Assembly: GCA_020426505.1 (NCBI GenBank)
Contig: JAGQPX010000139.1
Location: 1-36,236 of the forward strand
Length of the DNA: 36,236 bases
Source: Planctomycetaceae bacterium
GTDB taxonomy: Bacteria; Planctomycetota; Planctomycetia; Planctomycetales; Planctomycetaceae
Reading direction: 5' to 3'
A model generated the notes under the pieces. That model was not told the DNA's origin and made no database searches. It saw only the letters and a program-made list of their open reading frames with translations. Below are positions 10,501 through 17,301 of this stretch, piece by piece (position 1 is the stretch's first letter; each line of letters begins with the position of its first letter). Made by a program: the position numbers and the translations under genes.

Positions 10501-10918
10501 CCGCCCCTTCATGCTGAAGGTTGAGAAGGGAAGCCTGGTCGAAGCGAAGGGGCACCTCGATCCAACGGTCGGATGCCACCACATGGATTGTCACCGATGC
10601 ATTCAGGTCTACCCATTCGTTGTTTGCCGTCCCCTCAATCTCAAGTTTGGAGAAAAAGAAGTCCGGAACTTCGGGGAGCGGGGCGTCCGGTTCATTGGCA
10701 TCGGAACGAATATCAGTCGGCTTCAACGATTTCAACGGGACCAGTTGCCAGTTCCCGTGTTCATCCTGTTGCAGAATTGTGTCTTGAGCCGACGATGGGC
10801 TGCTGAAGATACGACCTGCTTCGGTCGCAGTGGCATCCTGCGCAAGAGCGAGCGTCCGTGGGCCAGCAAGACTCCACAGCAGAACGCCGAACAGGATGAT
10901 ACCGATCTGTTTCGACAC
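7499..10918 (-). CDS. Large secreted protein with C-terminal membrane anchor, unknown function (1139 aa)
   Basis: First gene of the two-gene giant operon. It starts at GTG 10918, supported by an AAGGTGA ribosome binding site six bases or so upstream and by an immediate signal peptide (hydrophobic residues 5-26, ending near LALAQD). Residues from about 85 to 930 read as repeated beta-strand units without a recognised domain (for example ELSLRLPSNSV at 196-206). A W-x-L-x-LPPS motif (934-941) precedes three hydrophobic helices (about 1015-1034, 1043-1059, 1062-1084). A basic stretch (NGRRVAYRG) follows, which suggests the roughly 53-residue tail is cytoplasmic. The protein is thus probably exposed outside the cytoplasmic membrane and tied to it at the C-terminus. 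It resembles the N-terminal half of the downstream 2052-aa protein, and its TGA overlaps that gene's ATG by four bases. Function unknown; a structural or envelope-organising role is only a guess. Confidence 0.85.
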   Translation of the reverse strand: MSKQIGIILFGVLLWSLAGPRTLALAQDATATEAGRIFSSPSSAQDTILQQDEHGNWQLVPLKSLKPTDIRSDANEPDAPLPEVPDFFFSKLEIEGTANNEWVDLNASVTIHVVASDRWIEVPLRFDQASLLNLQHEGAGDNSAPVAVDRNRGLTWLLRGEGDHQLELTLRVPLRKTTTGDLLQLELPQMRYFIGELSLRLPSNSVTIRQEGTVRLQGTQIEGDHTLITAELPGERLELRWNIIEQQANPLMQQPTEIRLEFLDDNLELFARQWIQTSKSEKLQVRLPSSDFELTSEGVRVIDSNGNARWVQPGAVEQPVPNGQQGWVTIPLGNPAEASIILDWRLRAPMPLDGREITIDGFEVAEARRQTGTIEIERPGSFRVSEIGEGSVGVERIDVQDLPHSPILSSLAYSFTSGQFKLRLNVEPTVPIVSVSPYFFVKVSQDRVELEAIYKLSIDGGIVSSLPIIWTDMSDEMWEVLPSSLTSGQPRKTRTTIRNETDTSKSRTVTGWEMPLPNVADNLVDDNQISVGLFAVRYFEKDSEKETFRLSLPMLSDTRALPGWVIVSTDDDVEINSSAGQHTVLTRQTDSALESLDIQGPEWTHTQPQTPFRFSVEQADTSPQLEMDLTVRSKTVTTSSEIEVRDLDERPRVSQRLSYDVQFGRLSEIKLRIPTVLYDHLTPDFAHASLKFLMDGQELTKTNWSGNEVTVALPSARMGRFDIVVSDYAPPQNSIGTTETVDVPVIASLDAPFATTKVALPEQSTLSVKVEDEVWTPLSIIADGWQWITNGVVSEVRLHLDRSLSRSPQRLRISTAFIQTVVDDTGNHRNRATYEIREAIDELVVKLPSTAVIPSFECRWNEVPLESDEIVRVNDRQEFRLKLPSNRFSHQKRFDKHIVSISYQCPGEAADGSEIQTIQFPQFPSGVWVEQMWWELRLPPSQHLFVTPMVMTPQFQWEREGIIWKRKPKLSYEELCASLWDKKASNQISEPESGNIYPFKRFGPTSEVSFRTMSMSVIVFLGAGFTFLASFLFLKVPAARHPLLWLTIGTLVLTSSLWYLQPMLLLLQPAAFGLLLPFCAALFEYLTNGRRVAYRGSSRDTTYRDVVPARDSSLSDFGQLEVTSTHVQRPAMSDSGLVR

Positions 10919-11259
10919 TCGGTCACCTTCGTGTCATCGAGTAGCAACTTTGTTCAGATAGTGCCGAAGGAGTCTCTGCGGGAGACACGATTCGGGAACA
11001 CACTCGTGATGCAAGACAGGAGGACGGACGTTGCCTCCAGTGATGTCAGAAATCGACCTTCCTCAAGCGTTCACACGATTTGATACCTGATGTTGATTTA
11101 TCATATCCCGTGCCCTTGCGAGGAGGAAGGACTGCCGTGGGAACTCACCAGATGCGGGCCAATTCGCATCCGATTTCAACACCTGTGAACGGAGCGTCGC
11201 ACGAATTTGTGGGCATGTTGTTTTTTGGAAACATGAACTGCTGGACGGCGCAGGGGCCA
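10919..11259. other. Intergenic region upstream of the giant-protein operon
   Basis: No credible gene in these 341 bases. The segment must hold the 3' end of the IMPase transcript and the promoter of the giant-protein operon (both on the minus strand). A short GTCTC/GAGAC dyad with a five-base loop lies at 10972-10986. I found no clear Rho-independent terminator and no near-consensus promoter, so I cannot exclude read-through from the IMPase gene. Confidence 0.4.
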
Positions 11260-12033
11260 TCATCCCAGGATTCGGATCAACTCGTCATGTAGGGGGCTTC
11301 CATTGGATACGAGCAAGTCCGGCTCGTCGACGGCAAACACATCTCCGCTGGTCTTCGTCACCCGTCCGCCAGCCTCATGGACAAGCAGGACTCCCGCAGC
11401 CATATCCCATGGCATCAGACTTGCTGACCAGAACGCCTCGACACGCCCCGCAGCGACCGAGGCCAGATTGAGGGCAGCGGAGCCTGTCCGTTGAACGTGC
11501 TGAGCCGCTTCCAACACTCGCAGGAAGGTCTGAACGGCGGGGTGCTCGCGGGTTGTCTTCACCGGCAGGCTCGCCATGCAAAGTGCCTCTGAGAGATTCT
11601 TCTGTGATGAGACTCGGACCGGGCGGTCATTGAGTGTTGTCCCTTCGCCCGCCGCCGCTGAGAACATCTCATCCCGACTCGGATCGTACACAGCACCGGC
11701 CACCATTACGCCGTCTTCCTCAACGCCGATAGAGACCGCGTAGTACGGAAACCCATGCACGTAGTTCGAGGTGCCGTCGAGTGGGTCGATGATCCAGCGA
11801 TAAGGGGAGTCGCCCTCGTTTCTGTTCAGGCCCTCTTCTCCCAGAAAGCGATGGTCAGAATACTTTCCATGAATGAACTCGAAGATCGCTTTCTCGGAGG
11901 CGAAGTCCGCTTCGGTCACGAGGTTCGCAGGACTCTTCTCCCGGGCGGTGAACTTGTCAGCCCATTCGAGCAGGATCGCTCCTCCGATCCGTGCTGCCTT
12001 CTCAGCGGTCTCCCGCAACGTCACATGATTCAT
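11260..12033 (-). CDS. Inositol monophosphatase family protein
   Basis: Mg2+-dependent sugar- or inositol-phosphate phosphatase of the IMPase/FIG superfamily. The 257 residues match the family length. Metal-binding motifs are present: GEE with E66, the DPLDGTSNYVHGFP signature (83-96; D83 and D86 are the metal ligands), and WDMAAG (209-214, D210) followed by the usual HEAGG. The exact substrate (myo-inositol-1-phosphate, histidinol phosphate, PAP or another phosphate ester) cannot be told from sequence. Its ATG lies 10 bases after the purL stop, so it is probably co-transcribed with purL and tyrA. A histidinol-phosphatase role would suit that biosynthetic context but is speculation. Confidence 0.92.
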   Translation of the reverse strand: MNHVTLRETAEKAARIGGAILLEWADKFTAREKSPANLVTEADFASEKAIFEFIHGKYSDHRFLGEEGLNRNEGDSPYRWIIDPLDGTSNYVHGFPYYAVSIGVEEDGVMVAGAVYDPSRDEMFSAAAGEGTTLNDRPVRVSSQKNLSEALCMASLPVKTTREHPAVQTFLRVLEAAQHVQRTGSAALNLASVAAGRVEAFWSASLMPWDMAAGVLLVHEAGGRVTKTSGDVFAVDEPDLLVSNGSPLHDELIRILG

Positions 12034-12043
12034 CGATTCGCAC

Positions 12044-14965
12044 TCACTTCCAATTCAGCGGACGCTGCCAGCATTGCTTCAAGTCGTCAATCGATTCATC
12101 CATCAACAGATTTCCCTCAATGGACGTGATCCGCAAGCGATCGCTCTTGGCGACGGCTCCCAGGCGAACAGCCCGACGACCGGTTCGTTGCTCGATCAAC
12201 TCAGCAAACTGATCAGCGTTTTCTTCGCCCACTTCAACGACGAAGCGCGTGCAACTCTCGGAAAACAGAACCACCGTGTCATTCAGTTTGCCGAACTCGT
12301 TTAGCGAGAGATCAGCACCGAGTCCCCCTGCAAATGCCATCTCTGCGATTGCGACTGCGAGGCCGCCTTCGCTCAGGTCGTGACAGCTCCGCACACACTC
12401 GGTCGAGATCGCCTCATGCATGGCTGCGAATACCTTGGGGGCATGCTTCAAATCCACCTTCGGCACTTCCCCGCCTGTGACTCCCCGGCAAAGGTTGAAG
12501 TGGCTCCCTCCCAACTCGGCTTTCGTCTCGCCCACAAGGAACAGAACGTTCCCCGGCTCTTTGAGGTCCATGGTTACACAACGGCGAATGTCAGTAACTT
12601 GTCCGAGGGCCGTGATCAGCAGCGACGGAGGAATCGAGATCGTTTGGTCACCATACGTGAACTCGTTGTTCAACGAATCCTTGCCACTGACGAACGGCGT
12701 GCCGAAGGCGATGGCCGTCTCCTGACACCCAAGGGCCGCCCTCACAAGAGAGCCCAGCGTCTCCGGACGCTCCGTGTTACCCCAACAGAAGTTGTCAAGA
12801 ATTGCGATACGGGACGGATCGGCACCGACCGCGACACAGTTTCGCACAGCCTCGTCAATCGCCGCTGCCGCCATCCAGTAAGGATCGTGATCGCCATAGT
12901 GCGGATTCATCCCGCAAGAGATGACAAGCCCACGATTCGACGTCAGGTCGGGTCGCACGACAGCCGCATCCGACGGTCCATCATTCGCCACACCAACGAG
13001 TGGTTTGACGACACTTCCCGCCTGCACCTCATGGTCGTACTGCCGGATGATCCACTCTTTTGAGCAGACGTTCAGGGATGAGAGGATCGCCTTCAAAGTG
13101 TCAGTGTGATCAGCGCCCGAAGCGTCAGCGAGGGACTCTCCTGAGTGATCGTTAGCGGGGTCCCCTTCCTGACGGTCGGGGCTCTGATAGACGGCTTCGC
13201 GAATCACCGGCGGACGTCCATCGTGCAGAAACGCCATGTCTAGGTTGCCGACTTCTGTTCCGTCGTACTTGAGGATCAGCCGCTTCGTGTCAGTGAACTG
13301 ACCGATGACGGTCGCCTCGACGCCTTCTGATGCACACAATGCTTCGAATTCGTCCCATGACTCGGGCGGCACCGAGAGCACCATGCGCTCTTGAGCCTCG
13401 CTGATCCAGATCTCGGTATAGGTCAGTCCGCTGTACTTGAGCGGTGCCTTGTCGAGCCAGACTTCGGCTCCCGTCTCCTCGCCCATCTCGCCGACCGCAC
13501 TGCTGAACCCGCCGGCACCGCAGTCGGTGATGGCGTTATACAAACCTTTGTCCCGAGCTTCGAGAATCACGTCCAGCAGCATTTTCTCGGTGATCGCATT
13601 GCCGATCTGCACCGCACCGCCGGAGAGGTCTTCGCTCTCATGTGTCAGCTCCGCAGAAGAGAACGTCGCCCCGTGAATGCCGTCTCGTCCGGTGCGACCG
13701 CCTACAGCGACGATGAAGTCTCCCGGCACGACCCGTTTCTCGCTCATTCCCTTCGGAATCATGGCAACGTTGCCGCAGTAGACGAGCGGGTTGCCGAGAT
13801 ATCGCTCGTCGAAGTACACCGCTCCGTTGACGGTCGGGATGCCCATGCGGTTGCCATAGTCACGCACGCCGGCGACGACACCCTGCATGACGGTCTTCGG
13901 ATGAAGCACCCCCGGCGGGAGCGAGTCGTGAGGTGTGTCCGGCGGCGCAAAGCAGAAGACGTCCGTGTTGCATACGGGGCGTGCTCCCATGCCGGTGCCG
14001 ATCGGATCGCGAATGACCCCGCCGATGCCCGTGTTGGCGCCTCCATAGGGTTCGAGTGCGGACGGGTGATTGTGCGTCTCCACCTTGATGCACACGTCCT
14101 GTTTGTCGTCGAACGTGACAATGCCTGCGTTGTCCTTGAAGACGCTGACACACCAGTCATCATCACCCAGTTGCTCGCGGATGGTCTGGGTCGCCGCGAA
14201 CACGGTCTCCTTGAGCATGTTGTCGAAGTGTCGTTCGCCGTTCTCATCCCGATAGGCAATCCGGCCGGCGAGCGTCTTATGCGAGCAGTGTTCGCTCCAC
14301 GTCTGAGCAATCGTCTCCAACTCGACATCCGTCGGCTCTCGTCCCAGATCCACGAAGTACCGCTGGATCGTCTGCATCTCGGCAAGACTGAGATAGAGTT
14401 GTCCGACTTTCGACAGGCGGCTCAATTCTGCATCAGGCAGTTCTCGAATGTGCGTTGTTTGGAGCGAGAACGTGTAGTCACCACCGACCGCGATCGATGT
14501 GAGCGGCAACGGACCTCGAATGACTCGCTCGATCGAGTCGTTGGCAAGGACTTTGGTGGCGAGTCGAGAGACGTCCTCCTCAGTCGCATCAGCGTTGACC
14601 CAGTACTTGCGGCAGGTGGCGACACGTTCGACATTGAGTCCCAAGTCTTTCAATGCACGTGTCGCAGTCGCGCCAACGTTATCAGTCACACCCGGTTTGA
14701 ACAAAACATTGATGAGCGTCGCACCGTTCGATGACTCAGCCGGGAGTGGACGGACAACACAGCGTTCGACGATGCCATCAGCGAGCAATGCAGCAGCGGA
14801 GGTTGAATCGTTCTGTTCTGTCATCTCACCTTCAATGAGATAGGACCGTGCCGTTCGCACCTCATGGATCGACATCGCACCAACGTCTTTTGCTTCTTCA
14901 GCGATGCGACTTCCCTCGCGATCCGTTTGACCTTCCGCCGGATGAATCTCGACTTCCCAGAGCAT
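12044..14965 (-). CDS. purL: Phosphoribosylformylglycinamidine synthase (PurL) with two fused PurS-like modules
   Basis: Synthetase of purine step four: ATP-dependent conversion of FGAR to FGAM with ammonia from glutamine. At 973 aa it is longer than the stand-alone bacterial PurL (about 740) and shorter than the single-chain enzyme of enterobacteria (about 1295). Two PurS-like modules come first (about 2-75 and 83-152; the second has NVLFKPGVTDN then LANDSIERVI). A linker follows, then the synthetase core with TWSEHCSHKT (222-231), VETHNHPSALEPYGGA (295-310) and GIGG (313-316). There is no C-terminal glutaminase domain, so a separate PurQ must be encoded elsewhere. I start at ATG 14965, with AAGGA five bases upstream. 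An in-frame start at 15001 would add a repeat-derived basic stretch, RRKRRKRR. It is likely in one operon with tyrA upstream and the IMPase gene downstream. Confidence 0.95.
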   Translation of the reverse strand: MLWEVEIHPAEGQTDREGSRIAEEAKDVGAMSIHEVRTARSYLIEGEMTEQNDSTSAAALLADGIVERCVVRPLPAESSNGATLINVLFKPGVTDNVGATATRALKDLGLNVERVATCRKYWVNADATEEDVSRLATKVLANDSIERVIRGPLPLTSIAVGGDYTFSLQTTHIRELPDAELSRLSKVGQLYLSLAEMQTIQRYFVDLGREPTDVELETIAQTWSEHCSHKTLAGRIAYRDENGERHFDNMLKETVFAATQTIREQLGDDDWCVSVFKDNAGIVTFDDKQDVCIKVETHNHPSALEPYGGANTGIGGVIRDPIGTGMGARPVCNTDVFCFAPPDTPHDSLPPGVLHPKTVMQGVVAGVRDYGNRMGIPTVNGAVYFDERYLGNPLVYCGNVAMIPKGMSEKRVVPGDFIVAVGGRTGRDGIHGATFSSAELTHESEDLSGGAVQIGNAITEKMLLDVILEARDKGLYNAITDCGAGGFSSAVGEMGEETGAEVWLDKAPLKYSGLTYTEIWISEAQERMVLSVPPESWDEFEALCASEGVEATVIGQFTDTKRLILKYDGTEVGNLDMAFLHDGRPPVIREAVYQSPDRQEGDPANDHSGESLADASGADHTDTLKAILSSLNVCSKEWIIRQYDHEVQAGSVVKPLVGVANDGPSDAAVVRPDLTSNRGLVISCGMNPHYGDHDPYWMAAAAIDEAVRNCVAVGADPSRIAILDNFCWGNTERPETLGSLVRAALGCQETAIAFGTPFVSGKDSLNNEFTYGDQTISIPPSLLITALGQVTDIRRCVTMDLKEPGNVLFLVGETKAELGGSHFNLCRGVTGGEVPKVDLKHAPKVFAAMHEAISTECVRSCHDLSEGGLAVAIAEMAFAGGLGADLSLNEFGKLNDTVVLFSESCTRFVVEVGEENADQFAELIEQRTGRRAVRLGAVAKSDRLRITSIEGNLLMDESIDDLKQCWQRPLNWK

Positions 14966-14970
14966 TGGAG

Positions 14971-15046
14971 TCCTTCGTTTCCTTCGTTTCCTTCTGTCCA
15001 CAACAGATGTTAACTGAGGGGACGAACGGAACGAAGGGACGTGAAG
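14971..15046. repeat. Imperfect inverted repeat with tandem TCCTTCGTT units at the purL start
   Basis: Two exact copies of TCCTTCGTT (14971-14979, 14980-14988) and a partial third (TCCTTCTGT, 14989-14997) are followed after a spacer by complementary purine-rich sequence (AACGAAGGG at 15030-15038, AAGG at 15043-15046, a weaker copy at 15021-15029). On the minus strand the RNA could fold into an imperfect hairpin whose distal arm abuts the purL ribosome binding site. It may be a dispersed repeat or a leader structure; only one copy is visible here. Confidence 0.55.
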
Positions 15047-15086
15047 GCGATTCGTCTCACATTATGAATGTGCGACAGAATGGGGC

Positions 15087-15944
15087 TTATTCCGCCAGCT
15101 TCTGTCGCTCTTCCCGGGCCTCTGCCAGCAAGGCATGGAGGCCATCCGAGTCCTGTAGTGATGTCAGGTCACGCAACCGTGTCAGACGTTCGATGAACAC
15201 ATCGATCTGTTTGGACACCGGGACGGCGTTCTGCAGAAAGATCCCTGTCCAGATGTTCGGATCGCCAGCGGCGATCCGGGTCGTGTCTCGGAAACCGGTG
15301 GCAGCGAAGTCGCGTGTCTCGGTGTCCAGCATTGAAGCGAGTGCAGCGGCAACCGCATGAGGCAGATGGCTTGTGATTGCCAATGCGCGATCATGTTCAT
15401 CAGGAGACATCTCACGTGTCCGCATCCCAAGCGCTTGCCAGAAGTGGACAACTTTCTGCACGGTCTCTCGGTCATCCTCCGGGCAAGGGGTGATGACGCA
15501 CAAGCGGTTCTCGAACAAGTCCGCGACAGCGTGCTCCCAACCGGTTTTTTCAGAACCAGCTAGTGGATGCGACCCAATGAAGGTGCTGTTGTTTCGCAAT
15601 CCACCATGTAAGTCGTGACAGATGGCACCCTTCACACTTCCGGCATCAGTAATGATCGATTTGCGACGAGAGGCACCTGCGATCGCGCGCACATCAGCTG
15701 CGATTCGATCGACGGGCGTGCAGACGACCACCAAGTCTGAACTCCCTGTCGCTGCCACATCGACGGACACGATATCGACGAGACCCGACTTCTGAGCTGC
15801 CTCCAGACGCTCACGATTGCGACCGATGCCAACAATGTTTCTGGCAATCCCCCTCTGCTTGACGGCGGCTGCGATCGACCCGCCAATGAGTCCGACGCCC
15901 ACGATGGCGACTTCGTCAAACAAGTGTGGTGAGGGTGAGTTCAT
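15087..15944 (-). CDS. tyrA: Prephenate/arogenate dehydrogenase (TyrA)
   Basis: NAD(P)-dependent oxidative decarboxylation of prephenate (or arogenate), the committed step to tyrosine. The 285-aa protein begins with a Rossmann fold carrying GVGLIGGS (16-23), then VVVCTP (72-77), TDAGSVKG (99-106) and the substrate-site stretch GSHPLAGSEKTG (124-135, with H126). The helical C-terminal domain has ITSHLPHA (190-197; H193 and H196) and FRDTTRIA (218-225). No chorismate mutase or ACT domain is present, so the enzyme is monofunctional and lacks the usual ACT feedback module. Cofactor choice (NAD or NADP) is not decided here. It sits 43 bases after the DUF1501 gene and about 120 bases before purL on the same strand, which suggests a shared transcript. 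No strong ribosome binding site is seen before its ATG. Confidence 0.93.
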   Translation of the reverse strand: MNSPSPHLFDEVAIVGVGLIGGSIAAAVKQRGIARNIVGIGRNRERLEAAQKSGLVDIVSVDVAATGSSDLVVVCTPVDRIAADVRAIAGASRRKSIITDAGSVKGAICHDLHGGLRNNSTFIGSHPLAGSEKTGWEHAVADLFENRLCVITPCPEDDRETVQKVVHFWQALGMRTREMSPDEHDRALAITSHLPHAVAAALASMLDTETRDFAATGFRDTTRIAAGDPNIWTGIFLQNAVPVSKQIDVFIERLTRLRDLTSLQDSDGLHALLAEAREERQKLAE

Positions 15945-15987
15945 GACGACTGCATCTTACGGTCGACGCAGTCCGATTTCCACGAAT

Positions 15988-17289
15988 TCACCCCAACAGT
16001 CGCTCGATCGGCGTCCCCTCACACAGGGCGATCGGCCGGCCGATGGGGGTAATAATCTCCTCCTCAGGAGCGACGTTCATTTGTGTCAGAATGGTCGCAT
16101 ACAGGTCGGGGACCTGAATCGGATCGTGAGGACCTGTGTGAGATGTCGAAGGTTTGTTTTGCTCTTGAGCCCCACGATCGGGATCGGTAGTACCGATGAT
16201 GACCCCTGATCGTAGTCCTCCTCCGCCCACAACGCAGGAGAATCCCTGCGGCCAGTGATCCCGGCCATCGAGAGGGTTGATCTTGGGGGTGCGGCCGAAT
16301 TCACCAATGCAGAGCACGATGGTCGATTGCAACAGGTCATGCTCTTCCAGGTCCTGCACCAGCGCAGCAAAGGCGGGATCGAGTTGGGCACACTGGATTT
16401 CATGTCCCTCGAAGTTGTTAGCGTGTGTGTCGAATCCCTGTAGCACCACCTGGATCGAGCGTACGCCCTGTTGCACGAGCCGTCGGGCAACAAGACATCC
16501 GCGGCCAAAGCGACTGTCACCGTAACGGTCGACTACAGCCTTTGGTTCATTTTCGATCTCGAAGGCCTTGAGTTGTTCCGATGTCATCATGGTCAACGCT
16601 CGCTCGATGACGTGTTGATGGAGCGTGTCATCGACCTGTCGCTCGCGTCCCTTGCGGAAGGTCCGAGAGACGACCTCAAGGTTGGTGAGCCGCCGTTCCT
16701 GTCGTTCATCGTTGACCGACTGACGCATGTTACGGATGTTGCGACCCGGGTCATAAATGCGGAAGGCGTCGTATTCGTCGCCCAGATAACCTCCGCGAGG
16801 GACCACGAACCCGTCGCCAGTGGCGAGTGAGACGTGCATCGGGATCTCAACATTGTCATCCGGACGTTGGGAAGCGAGGATCGAGCCGAGCGAGGGATGC
16901 ACGACGGTCGTTTCGGGCCTGTAGCCGGTCTGCACGAAGTAGGTTCCGCGTTCGTGATCCCCCTCCTTGGAGACGAGTGAGCGAATCACCGACAGATTGT
17001 GCATCTGCTCAGCCATCTGCGGCAGATGATGAGCGATCTGAAGATCAGGGTTCGTGGTCGCGATGGCACGCGTCGGTCCGCCATGCTTGGACTCCGGGTG
17101 CGGGTCCCATGTCTCCAACTGGCTGGGCCCACCCGCCATCCAGAGCGTGATGAGGGAACGGGGACGCTCGGTCCCTCGTTGTTCGGCTGCCCGGAGATCG
17201 AGCCCTGGCAGGAGAAACGACACGCCCAGTCCACTCGCCAGCCTGAGGGCCTCACGACGGGAGATGTCTTGTGAGAAGAGCGAATTCAT
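15988..17289 (-). CDS. DUF1501 family protein (Tat-exported)
   Basis: Member of the DUF1501 family, an alkaline-phosphatase/sulfatase-like fold greatly expanded in planctomycetes and without a firmly established reaction. The 433-aa protein starts with a twin-arginine signal: SRREAL (10-15) then a hydrophobic stretch to about residue 30 and an alanine-containing cleavage region (RAAEQ), so export in folded form is expected. Family motifs seen are LWMAGGPSQLETWDPHP after the signal and, in the C-terminal half, EFGRTPKINP and GRDHWPQ. It follows the DUF1549 gene by only 12 bases, the standard planctomycete pairing in which both products are thought to act together outside the cytoplasm. The full family length is present, with no break. 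Confidence 0.93.
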   Translation of the reverse strand: MNSLFSQDISRREALRLASGLGVSFLLPGLDLRAAEQRGTERPRSLITLWMAGGPSQLETWDPHPESKHGGPTRAIATTNPDLQIAHHLPQMAEQMHNLSVIRSLVSKEGDHERGTYFVQTGYRPETTVVHPSLGSILASQRPDDNVEIPMHVSLATGDGFVVPRGGYLGDEYDAFRIYDPGRNIRNMRQSVNDERQERRLTNLEVVSRTFRKGRERQVDDTLHQHVIERALTMMTSEQLKAFEIENEPKAVVDRYGDSRFGRGCLVARRLVQQGVRSIQVVLQGFDTHANNFEGHEIQCAQLDPAFAALVQDLEEHDLLQSTIVLCIGEFGRTPKINPLDGRDHWPQGFSCVVGGGGLRSGVIIGTTDPDRGAQEQNKPSTSHTGPHDPIQVPDLYATILTQMNVAPEEEIITPIGRPIALCEGTPIERLLG

Positions 17290-17301
17290 GACTGCCTCGA
17301 T

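Noticed and set aside
11063..11263. Small minus-strand frame (66 codons) upstream of the giant operon
   Set aside because: Low-complexity start, overlaps the IMPase stop, and no ribosome binding site or family motif.
13391..14734. Long plus-strand open frame opposite purL (447 codons)
   Set aside because: It lies wholly antisense to a purL with all motifs intact, shows no family motif and is Arg/Asp/Val-rich as expected for the reverse frame of a GC-rich gene.
14966..15001. Upstream start of purL giving an RRKRRKRR leader
   Set aside because: The basic leader is a translation of the tandem repeat; ATG 14965 has a proper AAGGA site and begins at the PurS-like fold.
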